A DNA stretch of 64,000 nt, from the NCBI RefSeq assembly GCF_033807715.1, contig NC_084587.1:24240517-24304516 (forward strand), in the 5' to 3' direction. Of the stretch, positions 43,776-55,200 are shown in pieces; position 1 is the stretch's first letter; every line of letters begins with the position of its first letter. This DNA comes from Cololabis saira (taxonomy: Eukaryota > Chordata > Actinopteri > Beloniformes > Belonidae). The notes below the pieces were generated by a model. That model saw nothing but the letters and a program-made list of their open reading frames with translations. It ran no database searches and was not told the DNA's origin. The position numbers and the translations under genes were made by a program.

Positions 43776-45235
43776 AATGAGAAAAAAGAAAAGAACTTCA
43801 CTGTCTGTTTTGTCAACAGCAGTCGCTAAATGAAAAAGAAAGAAAAGGTTTTGCTTTGCATTATCAAGTTAAAACATGTGTACCATTTTTACTTGCTGTG
43901 AAATGCTGCTGTTTACCTCTGAATGTTTCAGCACTTTAGCACTTCTCCTTGAGCTGATATGAATCTAAGCAACTCTTTCGTAAGTTCCTTCAGTAGTGGA
44001 AGCAGGAACTGCAGCAGTGCAGAGGAAACTCGTCTAAACCGAGTGCTGCCTTCTCAGATAAGTCAGATTTGTTTGGTGCATGTTATATTTTAAATGTAAA
44101 GGTAATTGGCCCAAATGGCTCTTGAAGGTTGTTCAAATATATATATTTTTATGGTAATAACAATCCTGTTTAAATTTGATCAAAAAGACACATAATATGT
44201 TTTTTTTTTCCTGTATTTGTCACATTAGAATAAATTATGTGAACCCTTTAAACAAAAGCTTGGTCATATTGAAGTTTATTTTAACTGAATTTGAGTGAGT
44301 TGTGATATGTGCCTTAGAATTTGAAATATACTTTCTGCTGTTAACAAACAGAAGTGCTACTGTAAAGAATAGGATGACTTGAGGTTGTTTTGGTACAGCG
44401 GCATTAAGCTGCATGTGTATATATCCCTCTGCTGCACTGAGGTCACTCCCTACATCGCCATCCTGCACGCAAACTTGTCAAGCCAGCATCAGCGGCCCAT
44501 GAACAGGAAGTGTGGCCGTTTTTCATAAAGGCATTGAAAATGTACAAGGCATGAGGTCAGCAAACAAAGTTTAACTGTTAAAATCACTTATGGACTCTAA
44601 ATATCTTTAGATCTTTAAATATTTTTTTGCATTATCCTGAGATTTGATTCATTTTAATGGTATGTTTTATAAATAAACAGTAACTTGTAACATTTTCAGT
44701 TAATTTATTATAGTACTTTGCACCCAAGTCTATTTGAAAAGTGTATTTCTTGTTTACTTTTAGAGGTCCTATAACTCACTTTCTCATTGTTTGATTTATG
44801 AAATTTATTCTGTGAATATTAAATTCACAGAGAAAGAACTCTAAAGAAAACAGAGTAGGGCTGGCATATTAGCAACCTAGAAACTAATCTCTGGAAGAAG
44901 TGTGGATAGAAAAATGATTGATAGGGCAATCAGTTATTAAACTGAAATAATGTTACCAAAGCACAGAGAAAGAGAAAGTTATTTTAAAGAAACATTCTTC
45001 AAAGACTTTAAGGGTGTTAGGGGCAAAATGGTGTCCATCAATCGACCTAGACAAATAGATTGCTATTTCAATTCTCTAACAATTAAAAAAAAATGTGATT
45101 CCACTAAAGTAATACTGTGGATACGGTCCTATGAGTCTACAAGAGTGTATAAGAATGACGTTGCAGGCAGTGTCTTACCCAAGCAATCTACACTCACCGG
45201 CCACAAAAAAACAAGTCAATCTCCACTGAGTCCTA

Positions 45236-46413
45236 CACTCATCGGCCACTTTATTAGCTAAACCTGTCCAACTGCTCGCAAACTTCTAATCAGCCAATCA
45301 CATGGCATTTAGGCATGTAGACATGGTCAAGATGATCTGCTGCAGTTCAAACTAAGCGTCACAATGGGGAAGAAAGGTGATTTAAGTGACTTTGAACGTG
45401 GCATGGCTTTTGGTGGCAGATGGGCTGCATCTAGTAGTATTTCAGAAACTGCTGATCTGCTGGGATTTTCACACACAACCATCTCTAAGGTTTACAGGGA
45501 ATGGTCAGAAAAAGAAAAAATATCCAGTGAGCGGCAGGTCTGTGGCGCAAATACCTTGTTGATGGCAGAGGTCAGAGGAGAATGGCCAGATTGGTTCGAG
45601 CTGATAGAAACTCAAGAATAACTCAAATAACCACTCGTTACAATCGAGATATGCAGAAGAGCATCTCTGAACGCCCAACATGTCGAACCTTGAGGCGGAT
45701 GGACTACAGCAGCAGAAGGCCACACCGGGTGCCACTCCTGTCAGCTAAGAACAGGAAACTGATGCTACAATTCACAAAGGCCCACCAAAATTGGACAACA
45801 GAAGATTGGAAAAACATTATCTGGTCTGATGAGTCTTAATTTCTGCTGCGACATTCAGATTGTAGTGTCAACAATATGAAAGCATGGATCCATCCTACCC
45901 TGTATCAACAATTCAGGCTGCTGGTGGTGGTGTAATGGTGTGACGGATATTTTCCTGCCACACTTTGGGTCCATTAGTACCAATTGAGTATCGTGTCAGC
46001 GCCACAGCCTACCTGAGTATTGTTGCTGACCAAGTCCATCCCTTTATGACCACAGTGTACCATCTTCTGATGGCTGCTCCAGCAGGATAATGCTCCATGT
46101 CATAAAGCGCAAACATCTCAGAGTGGTTTCTTGAACATGACAATGTACTCAAATGGCCTCCAGAGTCACCAGATCTCAAACCAATAGAGCACCTTTGGGA
46201 TGTGGTGGAACGAGAGATTCTCATCATGGATGTGCAGCCAACAAATGTGCAGCAACTGCGTGATGCTATCATGTCAATATGGACCAAACTCTCTAAGGGA
46301 TATTTCCAGTACCTTGTTGAATCGATAGCACAAAGGATTAAAGGCAGTTCTGAAGGCAAAAGGGGTCCAACCCGGTACTAGCAAGATGTACCCAATAAAG
46401 TGGCCGGTGAGTG
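45236..46413 (+). mobile_element. Tc1-like transposon, inactive, nearly full length
   Basis: The ends CACTCATCGGCCACTTTATT and AATAAAGTGGCCGGTGAGTG are inverted and each is flanked by TA, the Tc1 target. Frame 45364-45621 encodes the N-terminal DNA-binding half (DFERGMAFGGRW, LGFSHTTISKVYREW). After a frameshift, 45582-45839 continues (NWTTEDWKNIIWSDES with the first catalytic Asp), then stops. The remainder is scattered over several frames up to about 46380. An extra partial terminal copy (TACACTCACCGGCCAC) lies at 45189-45204, just outside. Confidence 0.9.
45364..46381 (+). pseudogene. Tc1-like transposase pseudogene
   Basis: The transposase is split by at least one frameshift near 45585-45600 and a stop codon directly after WSDES at about 45837. 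Downstream parts appear as short frames, for example TKLSKGYFQYLVESIAQRIK near 46285-46345. A functional DDE enzyme cannot be made from this copy. Confidence 0.85.
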
Positions 46414-46855
46414 TATGTCCAACGTCATCGCAGAAATAAAGATAATCACGGCCTGGTTCAAACTGGCTGGCCTCCATATCAAGATGTCATGACCAGGACA
46501 TTCTATAAACTTTGGAAAAGCCATCATATTAGCCAAAAACCACCCATCACCATCTCTCTCTAGTCATTGTAACGTGAAAGAGCTCAATTAAGCACTCAGT
46601 TTTTTTGTGCTAATGCGTGTCAGTTTAATGCGGTGGTCATTTCCGATTTCATTTAAATATCATTTTAAACAAAATATTCTGCTGCAAACATTCACCAGCA
46701 ACTCCTAGACTGAGGAGGCTGAAGGAGCTGGTAGCCACAGCCAACTTTGATTGACATAAGGGGAACATGTTCCAGTCAGCTTCCTTGGCCTGGTTGTTCT
46801 GCCCATTTACAACATGGCACCATGCAGTACAAGGAAGACATGTTTTCAAACTACT

Positions 46856-47090
46856 TGTGGCCAGGTGGAACATTTCCATTGGCCAGGTGTTTGAGGCAGG
46901 GCATAAATACCTGTGACACCCGGCTGGGTTGAGGAAACAAACATTCTCACCTTGAGGCGTTGGGTGCAGCAGCGTTGTGTCACTGTTGTCAGCCGTGCAG
47001 TTTCACTGACGGGGTAGTTGCTGGTATGCATGAGCCGGTGTTGAGCAGTAAGAAGCCAGACCGAGGTCCTGTTTCCCAGTGTGAAGTGTG
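46856..47090 (+). repeat. Left LTR, 3'-truncated
   Basis: It matches 49869-50098 from TGTGGCCAGG to CCCAGTGTGAAGTGTG, with small differences (for example GGGCATAAATACCTGTGACA against GGGCATATACCTGTGACA). After 47090 the match ends abruptly and RT-coding sequence begins, marking one side of the internal deletion. GGCATAAATACC may have been the LTR's TATA-like motif. Confidence 0.88.
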
Positions 47091-47095
47091 AACAG

Positions 47096-49171
47096 ATAGA
47101 CAGAAGACAGCATTCTGTACACTGTTCGGGTTATATGAATTCAACAGAATGCCGTTCTGGTTGTGTAATGCTCCAGGGACTTTTCAACGGCTCATGGAGC
47201 GCATCTTAGGGGACCAATGGTTCCAAGCCTTGCTGCCCTACCTGGACGATGTTGTTGTTTTTTCATCAACATTTGAACAACACTTGCAGCGGCTAGATCT
47301 GGTCCTCACGGTTCGAGCAGTGCAATCTGAGGGGGAAGCTCAGTAAATGTTCCTTCTTCCAATCCAAAGTGGCCTATCTGGGTCACATAATTTCAGCGCA
47401 GGGTGTGGCAACTGACCCAGAGAAGGTTAGAGCAGTGGCAGAGTGGAGATGCCCTCGTTGTGGGGCTGAGCTGAGGTCATTCCTTGGATTTGCAAGCTTC
47501 TATCGAAGGTTTGTGAGGAACTTCGCAAGCATTGCTGCTCCCCTCCATACCCTCTCTGCCTTGAGCTCATTCAAGAAAGGCCAGCAGCAACAGCCCCTGC
47601 CGGCACGCTTGTTCCTCAAACACTGGAGCCCTACATGTGAAACCGCCTTTCAAACCCTCAAACAGAGGCTGGTATCTGCCCCGCTTTTGGCTTATGCAGA
47701 CTTTTCCAAGCCCTTCACCCTGGAGATTGATGCCAGCCATCAAGGGCTGGGAGCCATCTTGTCTCAGGAGGTTGATGGGCCGAGGAGGCCTGTAGCATTT
47801 GCAAGCAGGGGACTCCAGGGGGCAGAGAGGAACATGGAGAATTATAGTGCCATCAAGTTGGAGCTGCTGGGCCTCAAGTGGGCAGTTACGGACAAATTTC
47901 GAGAGTATTGTATTGGCAAGAAGTTCACAATGACTGATACCAATCCTCTTAGCCATCTGCAAACTGCGAAACTGGGAGTGGTGGAGCAACGGTGGGTCTC
48001 AGAGTTGGCTCGGTTTGACTATGACATAGTGTACCGTCCTGGCCGGCAGAATACAGCAGCGGATGCCCTTTCAAGGCAGTACTTGGAGCCTGTCTCTGAG
48101 GACGAGGGACCTTGCTTGACTGAACACTCAGCCCGACTCGGCCCCAAGCTTATGGTGTGTGATGAACAAACCGTGGAGCCCAATGCCCAGGGTGAATCTA
48201 CGACCAGCTTTCCACTCTATAGTGCACAGTCTCTGGCCAGATTACAACAGGCTGACCCTGAGATTACTGCATTTCTCAGGTACTGGGGCAGAGTGGAGAA
48301 ACCCAGTCATGAGGAGCGGCTGAAAGAATCGCCAGGGACGTTAGAGCTGTTGCGGCAATGGGAGAGGATAGTGGAGGATGAGGGGGTGCTGTATCACAGA
48401 CGAGAGGATCCAGGGGAGGGCCCCCAAAGACAGCTGATCTTGCCTCTCGCATTGCAGCGGCAGGCGCTGAGCCGGATGCATGGGGGGCATGGACATCAAG
48501 GGATTGAGCGAACCTTCAAGTTGGTGAGGAGACGCTATTATTGGCCACGAATGTACAAAGACGTTGACAAGTTTTGTAAGTCATGCAAGAGATGCATTGT
48601 TTCTAAGGCGCTCCAACCCAAGGTTCTGACGTCTATGGGCAGCTTGTTGGCATCTCGGCCTTTGGAAGTGGTGGCCATGGACTTAACAGTGTTGGAACCC
48701 TCCTCGGATGGGAGAGAAAACGTCTTAATTTTAACAGACGTGTTTTCCAAGTTTACGGTAGCTATGCCAACTGGGGATCAGCAGGCCACCACAGTGGCAA
48801 AGTGCCTGGTTAAGGGGTGGATTCAACCTTAGGGCGTGCCCGCCCGGTTGCACTCAGACCAAGGCAGATGCTTTGAGGCGGAGGTGGTGCAGTCACTCTG
48901 TAAATTGTATTGAATGCAGAAGAGTAGAACAACCCCCTACCACCCTCAGGGGAACGGACAATGCAAGAGATTTAATCGGACACTCCATGATCTGTTACAT
49001 GCTCTACCTCCGGAAAAGAAAAGGAGGTGGGCAGAGTATCTCCCGGAGGTGGTATATGCGTACAACACCACAGAGCATCAGAGCACTGGATACTTCCCTT
49101 ACCTTCTCCTGTTTGGGAGGGCACCCTGCATACCTTTAGATCTTTCTCTGGGAGGAGGAGAAGAGCAGTGT

Positions 49172-49207
<36 letters not shown>

Positions 49208-49777
49208 GGGGAGTGGGTGCTGGGTCACCAAGAGCGTCTTCAAGTGGCGTATGATCAGGCTGGGAAGAACATGAGGAGAGCCGCGGAGACGAGGCAGCAG
49301 TATCAAGGACCACCCACCAAGGATGCACAGTTGCGCCCAGGACAGCTGGTCTATGTTTGGAACCAGCAGGTAGCTGGTAGGAATAAGATCCAGGATCACT
49401 GGCTTCCCACTCCCCACCAAATTGTGAGTCAGTTGAGTCCTAATAGATCAGTATACACAGTCGTTCCAGTGGATGGGTCGCGCGCCCCCAAGAATGTCAA
49501 CAGAGGGGAGCTACGGCTTTGTGCCCCAGGACTAAGTGAGACACAAGTCAGGCCGATGCAAGAGCAAGATGGAGACAGCTGTGATGAAGATTCTAGTCCA
49601 GGGAGTATCGTAATTGAAACTCTGGATGGAGAGGAGGAGGAGGAGTTAGCCGCAGTACAGGTGGAGCGGCACGAGGATCACTGGGAACAGGCAGCCGAAA
49701 TGGAAAGAAGAGATTCCCCCCTTGGCCATAAGACGGGCAAAGCGCAGCACTGCAGGCATGCATTCAAACCCTTTTAA
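47096..49777 (+). pseudogene. gypsy pol remnant (RT C-terminus, RNase H, integrase)
   Basis: RT: FNRMPFWLCNAPGTFQRLM and LPYLDDVVVFSS (the YLDD motif). After a frameshift at about 47308, frame 47369-48832 carries VAYLGHIISAQGV, the RNase H stretch TLEIDASHQGLGAILSQ, YRPGRQNTAADALSRQ and the integrase zinc finger (HGGHGHQGIERTF ... CKSCKRC). Stop codons follow at about 48830 (TAG) and 48911 (TGA). The integrase core shows MDLT and LHSDQG, but the catalytic Glu in the NGQCxRFNR segment is Lys. A 34-G run at 49172-49205 further disturbs the frame before a chromodomain-like or tail region (LRPGQLVYVWNQQ) ending at 49777. Confidence 0.9.
49172..49205. repeat. Poly-G run (34 G) in the gypsy pol remnant
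   Basis: An uninterrupted G homopolymer lies within former integrase-coding sequence. The exact length may be an assembly or sequencing estimate. Confidence 0.9.
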
Positions 49778-49868
49778 TTGGCCTAGGTCGTCTATCCGCA
49801 GGGGGGAAGAGTAGGGTTAGCTGCAACCAGTGGGGACACTGATTTTTCTTTGGGGGGGGGGGGGGATG

Positions 49869-50422
49869 TGTGGCCAGGTGGAACATTTCCATTGGCCAGG
49901 TGTTTGAGGCAGGGCATATACCTGTGACAGTGGGCGGGGTCGAGGAAACATTACATTTTCACCTTGAGGCGTTGGGTGCAGCAGCGTTTTGTCACTTGTC
50001 GGCCGTGCAGTTTTACTGACGGGGTAGTTGCTGGTATGCATGAGCTGGTGTTGAGCAGTAAGAAGCCAAACCGAGTTCCTGTTTCCCAGTGTAAAGTGTG
50101 TGTAAACTAGTACACCGTACGAGGAGTCGTGGAGCAAGTAGGCTGCTCCAGTCCACTGTCTATTCAGGCTGAGCTTGAGAACTTTTGATATCACTGTGAT
50201 TTTTGTATACTGAACCTAGTGAGTCTGGGAACCTCAAAGCACTATTGCACTTTGGAGATCTGGTCATTAGTGGTATCTAAATACCTAGTTTGTCTCCTTT
50301 CTTTTGTTGTGTAGCAAAATGTTTTTCTTTTTTTGTATTCCCTGAAATCCTCTTTTCTGTCACAATTCTGACTTTATAATAAAATAATTATTTTTTATAT
50401 TTAATTCAGTTGACTGCTTACA
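49869..50422 (+). repeat. Right LTR
   Basis: It starts TGTGGCCAGGTGG after a polypurine tract and ends near ACTGCTTACA; length about 554 bp. An ATAATAAAATAATTA stretch at about 50377-50392 could hold the LTR poly(A) signal. The right boundary is inferred from the TG...CA rule only, because the left LTR is truncated. Confidence 0.7.
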
Positions 50423-50451
50423 AGGTGGCAGTGAGCAGAAGGAGATACTAC

Positions 50452-51314
50452 CAGTGGTGGACAGTAACGGAGTAAATTTACTTGAGTACTGTACTTAAGT
50501 ACATATCCAGAGGATTTGTACTTTACTTGAGTATTAGATTTCTTTGGTACTTATTACTCTTACTTGAATACATTTCCAAGACAAATATTTTTACTTTTAC
50601 TCGAGTACATTTCTAGGAAGGCTGAAAAGTACTTGTTACTTTCAGGTCTGCTCTTTCTTCTTCTTCCCTAAAATCCTATTGGACACAAGCTTTTTTTGTC
50701 AAAGGAGGAGACCTATCACAGTGCATCTCCACTGGGATGTACGTAAAGCGGAAATACGTCAAGCCTCCTCAAAACGATACCGCCAAAGTAGCCTGCGTTT
50801 GTCAAGACAGAGCCGCAACAATGGCTACGCCTGTGTCAGGAGAAGAAAGACAAAATCAAAAAGACAATAGGATGGTGCAGGTTCATTTGGTTTCAGTTCA
50901 TGATTGTTAATAAACTCTGCATCATCTGCTGTCCTCTTATGATCCCATTCATTTGATTTGTTTTTGGTGTTTGTGCAGGTTTTATATAACATTGTGGTTC
51001 TAAAAGCAGCACATCAGTGCAGCTGGTTTCAAAGAGTTAATTCTCAGAAACAAGAGTTAAAAGATCCTTAAATTAATTTAGAAAAAATATAGTATTTTAC
51101 TGATGTGGAAAATAAGAAATTTACTCTTACTCTTACTTAAAGTAAATTTAAAAGCATTTACTTTTGGATACTTAAGTACCTTTAAAAGCAAGTACTTTTC
51201 TACTCTCGAGTAATATTTTGACTGAGCTACTTTTACTTGTAACGGAGTAAATTTTGACCAGTAGTATTTGTACTCTTACTCAAGTACTGGGGTCGAGTAC
51301 TCTGTCCACCTCTG
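50452..51314. mobile_element. hAT-type MITE (CAGTGGTGGACAGTAACGG family)
   Basis: The ends CAGTGGTGGACAG and CTGTCCACCTCTG are inverted. A perfect 8-bp TSD GATACTAC lies at 50444-50451 and 51315-51322. The inner part repeats ACTTGAGTAC/AAGTACTTTT themes in both orientations. Length 863 bp, non-coding. It starts 30 bases after the LTR element ends. Confidence 0.93.
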
Positions 51315-51602
51315 GATACTACAGACTGTTGTATACGTTTTCTGTACACTTAAAAGGTTAAATAAAAGTTTAAACTCCTAATAGAGTTAGATTTAACCTC
51401 AGATTTTTTTTCACTTTCAGTAATTTTTGCTAATGATTCATTTTGATATTCACACTCTGAATCTCTCAGTCTGGCTTAGTCCTCACAATTTTCCACCCTT
51501 CTTTTTGGTTGTTTTTCTTTTTAATTGAGGTTTCCATATAATTTTCTCACTGAAAAAAGGAAAAAGAAATATATATAAAAATATATATATATAAAAAAAA
51601 AA

Positions 51603-51636
<34 letters not shown>

Positions 51637-51735
51637 GGTTGGCTTAAAAAAAATCATTGAAAAAAATCATTGAAATAGGAAATGCTTTTATCTTGAAAGT
51701 GGTGCGCGGATGCGGCTTTACTTCACTCGACTCTG

Positions 51736-51879
51736 AAGGCTGATTTATGGTGCCGCGTTACACCAACGCAGAGCCTACGCCGTAGGGTACGCGGCGACGC
51801 GCACCGTTCGGCGCGCGTATCCGCGTACCCTACGGCGTAGGCTCTGCGTCGATTTAACGCGGAACCATAATTCAGGCTT
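51736..51879. repeat. CpG-rich foldback repeat upstream of cpe
   Basis: The left arm AAGGCTGATTTATGGTGCCG, then CAACGCAGAGCCTACGCCGT, pairs with the right arm ACGGCGTAGGCTCTGCGTCG, then CGCGGAACCATAATTCAGGC. The centre contains CGGCGACGCGCACCG. It is the longest copy of the family (144 bp) and ends 161 bases before the cpe ATG. Confidence 0.88.
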
Positions 51880-51931
51880 GACGCTCAGGTACAGCAGCGC
51901 ATCGCAGGAGTGAGGGAGGCAGAGGGAGGGA

Positions 51932-51939
51932 TATTTATA
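51932..51939 (+). promoter_or_regulatory. cpe: Candidate TATA box of cpe
   Basis: TATTTATA stands 102-109 bases before the cpe start codon, in an otherwise purine- and GC-rich stretch. A start about 30 bases downstream would give a 5'UTR of roughly 75 bases. Inference from position and sequence. Confidence 0.45.
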
Positions 51940-52040
51940 GCCCAGAGCGAGGCTGCAGCAGACAGATAAGGCTTGGAAGCAAGCCGCAGGCAGACAGGAC
52001 AAGGAAGACAAGGTTTTAGGGAAACCAGGACGTTGTTAAA

Positions 52041-52281
52041 ATGAAGTCGTCCCTTTTGTCAGTGTTTTTCGGGGCCGCGCTGGTCTCCCTGAGCGGCGCA
52101 GCCGGCACCGACGGAGAGATCTCCTTCGAGTACCATCGCTACGAGGAGCTGCGGAAAGCGCTGGTGTCGGTGTGGCTGCAGTGTCCGACCATCATCCGCA
52201 TCTACACCATCGGAGAAAGCTTTGAGGGCCGCGAGCTGCTGGTGCTGGAGATGTCCGACAACCCTGGGACGCACGAACCCG
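52041..52281 (+). CDS. cpe: Carboxypeptidase E, exon 1 (3'-partial)
   Basis: CPE removes C-terminal Lys/Arg from prohormone intermediates in secretory granules. Exon 1 encodes 80 codons plus one base: a hydrophobic signal peptide ([20 protein letters not shown]) followed by the start of the M14 domain, with [40 protein letters not shown] and P. The donor is G|GTCAGT at 52282. The acidic/proregion segment between signal and ISFEYHRY is short. The zinc-binding HGNE-containing exon is not in the window, so intron 1 exceeds 11.7 kb. Gene order after klhl2-msmo1 supports cpe rather than cpm or cpz paralogues. Confidence 0.93.
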
Positions 52282-55200
52282 GTCAGTTTTACGCATACAC
52301 CCTTGTCTGCTTCACAATGCGGCGCTGCGTCCCACTGCGCTCCACGCAGGAGCCCCGATGGCACAGACGCACCTTGCGCTTTTGCGCATAGGATCTGGCC
52401 GATGCGCATTTTTTGTTTGACCTGGTATAGAAATTGACCCTGCAGGTTGACGCGCCCGGAAAACAGCTGAGGAGGAGCACAGGTGGGTCGCACAGTTGCT
52501 GCATCACCTCACAGGAATCTAGATGATAGATTGTGGTATCAGCAGCACCAAGCCGCCATTTTGCTGGTTGATAAGGATCTCTTCATGCTTATCCTGAGTC
52601 GTGATTCTAAGAAAAAAGCCCAAAGGCAGTGGATCATGCCAACACCTGGAAAGCTGTGTTTAGAAAGAGCCCTTTCACCTAAAACGTAGGCCTATACATA
52701 TTGAAGTATTCTTCTCTACCCCAAATTATGCATTGAAAAGAGGAAGCTTTGGGCTGAATATTAGATGGATCAAGGAGTCCCTGGTTGATTTATGCATAAC
52801 GTGCATGACTCAATATTACCATCATCTCCATCACACACCAGAAAAAAGAGCTCAAGATGTAGGCTTTAGATTTTAAGTGCACACTCTTCTTTGACTTGCG
52901 GTCTATGAAGTGATTCTGAGAAGCAGAGCTGCATGTTCTTTGTCATGTAACAGCTGCTGCAGTAAAAATAAGCTGTAAATGAAAAGTGAATACACAATAT
53001 TGAAAACGTTTTTCACATTCATCGAAGCACCCTGGATAACCACAAGCTGGAATGCTGCTTTATATGTTCCTTTTTGTGTTGAGCTCAGGCTTGAAGTTGT
53101 GATAGGAGAAAACTATAATTCAAATATTCAACTCATCTTAGCCTTAATTTGGTGTGGTAGCCTGTTAAAAAAAAACAACCAAAGAACAAAACAAAACCCT
53201 TTGGTCCCGGATTGAAGTTTGGTCTGTTGTGTTTTGACAGTTTCCATTAATACACCAAAATTACTCCTCTCCTAATCCAGGGCCCAGTTTTTGACAGTTT
53301 TAGCATGAAAACAGGGCGAGGAATACTTTTGGTACTAATTGAGCACTTTTGCAACTATGATGAATTACCCAGCAGTACTTTTGTCCTTTAATAACCTTTT
53401 GGGAGTGGTTCAGTAGCCTATTTCATTTCTAGGAACCTAAACCTTTGATAAACAGCAGGAAGCAATTAATTATTTCTCTGCAATCTTGAGATAGAGCCTG
53501 GAAAACAAAGAGTTATGCAATGACTGTATAATTCTTTGGTTTATGGTGTCCATTTTGCGGGATTTTAACTATATGTGTCATGCAGCTTGTTTGTGCAAAG
53601 GTGTATTTTCTTCACTGGGCGTGTTTGTGAGGTCTAGAGATGGTGCACCACAGGTCTGGTGTCCAGCTCAGCTCACACAGACTGATGGTCGTACGTACTA
53701 AATACGCCCGTAATAGTCTGGTGAGCGTGTGCAGGCATGAGTCACAGTAGCGATGTGGAGGCCTTATTACTACCAGATGAGTTTCCAAGCCGCTGTTTTG
53801 TCGCGCCTCCTCTGGTTCCCCTCCTCTCCCCTCCTCTCCCCCCCTCTCCCCCTCTCCGCTGAGCAAAACATCCCTGTGAAGGCAGAGAGGGATGAAAGAG
53901 GGATGTAAACAGAGAGGGACGTTTCAGAGACTGATGGGGTTTAGCGGGGAATGTAAAAAATGGATGTGTGTTATGTTAGAAAAATAAAATCTGTATCCTT
54001 CAATCTTCCTTCTTAGGTGCCTGGCAGTTAGGTGCCCCTCTGATATTTCCTCTGACTCTGTAATGTGTTCAGCTGAAGGTGGAGCTGAAATAGCGGTTGC
54101 CAGGGCAACAGATCGGCTTAGTGATCTGAGCTGACTGGTGGTTCGTGGTTGGCTGGCTCAGGAGGACGATGGTCCTGAGCTGATGCATTTGTCAGTAAGC
54201 AGCCATCTGTCATACACTGCACAACAGGAACCGCCTATAGCCAAGAGTGTCAGCACTGCTTATTTACTAATATCCAGTAACTGCATGCAGCGTGAAACAT
54301 ATGGGAAGCAAAGACAGCAGGTCTAGCTAGTTAGTCACAGCCTGTTGGTAAAGATCTTACCCACAACAGACTTGACAACTCCTAGTAAAAGTTGTCCAAA
54401 GAAGCTGAAAACCCCACAAAAACCCAGTTTAGTATTTAATTAGTGTGTTGCCCTTGTTATTTTGGTTTTTGTAGTGCGTGCGATTGGTTTTTCACTGTTG
54501 TTTCTGGCTGTAGTTCCATTTTCAGCAACAACAAAAAAAGAAACCTCAATAAGCAAACAGAAAATGTTAAGCCAGTAATAACACCTGGCCTAAGCAGGTC
54601 TACTCTATGTTTCTACTGATCCAAAGACTAATCCATGTCATAGTAAATAAATACAGAACAGGAGAACATGGTTTCCATGTTCTCATTACCTGCTATAAAG
54701 AGCAGAGCCAGGCTGCGCAGGAGTAACTCTGACCTACCAAACAAAGACTCAGCCAATGCTGGCGGTTTCCCTCAGGAGTTTGAAGAGTGAAAATGAGTGT
54801 GTTTACAGTTTGTTACACCAATTCTTTCATCTCCCTCTGCACCAGAATGTGAGCAAATTGCTGTTTGTTTTCCAAAAAAACCCCAAACTTAAGCTTTATA
54901 CAATTTTAGACGTACATCTCATCTATACTTCTACCTTATACATTTCACAAGCATACTTACTCTCCAGGGGATCTGTCTTACTGTCTTTGTATAATTGTGG
55001 CAACAGTTATCGCTGTCGTTGTTTTTCATTGGTGTTTTTAATTGTTGTTTTTAATTGAGTCAGACTTTCAATTATTCTGTATTTAATCATGATTTAATTT
55101 CAAACAGCTTGAGTCAGAGCATGGTGACATTAAATTTGAGTACGTCGGTGTCTGAAGCTTTCACTTACATGTTTTCATGTTACAGCTCACTGTGGCTGCT

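Larger units (their letters stand above)
46856..50422 (+). mobile_element. Ty3/gypsy LTR retrotransposon, internally deleted
   Basis: A left LTR fragment and a right LTR start with the same TGTGGCCAGGTGGAACATTT and share about 235 bp. The interior encodes only the C-terminal half of reverse transcriptase, RNase H and integrase; gag, protease and the front of RT are missing. A purine tract (GGGGGGGGGGGGGA) directly precedes the right LTR, as expected for plus-strand priming. Downstream, CA at 50421-50422 is a plausible LTR end. The whole copy is inactive. Confidence 0.88.

Noticed and set aside
52282..52391. Read-through of cpe exon 1 into a longer frame
   Set aside because: A good GT donor at 52282 interrupts the conserved HEPG region; the continuing residues do not match carboxypeptidase E.
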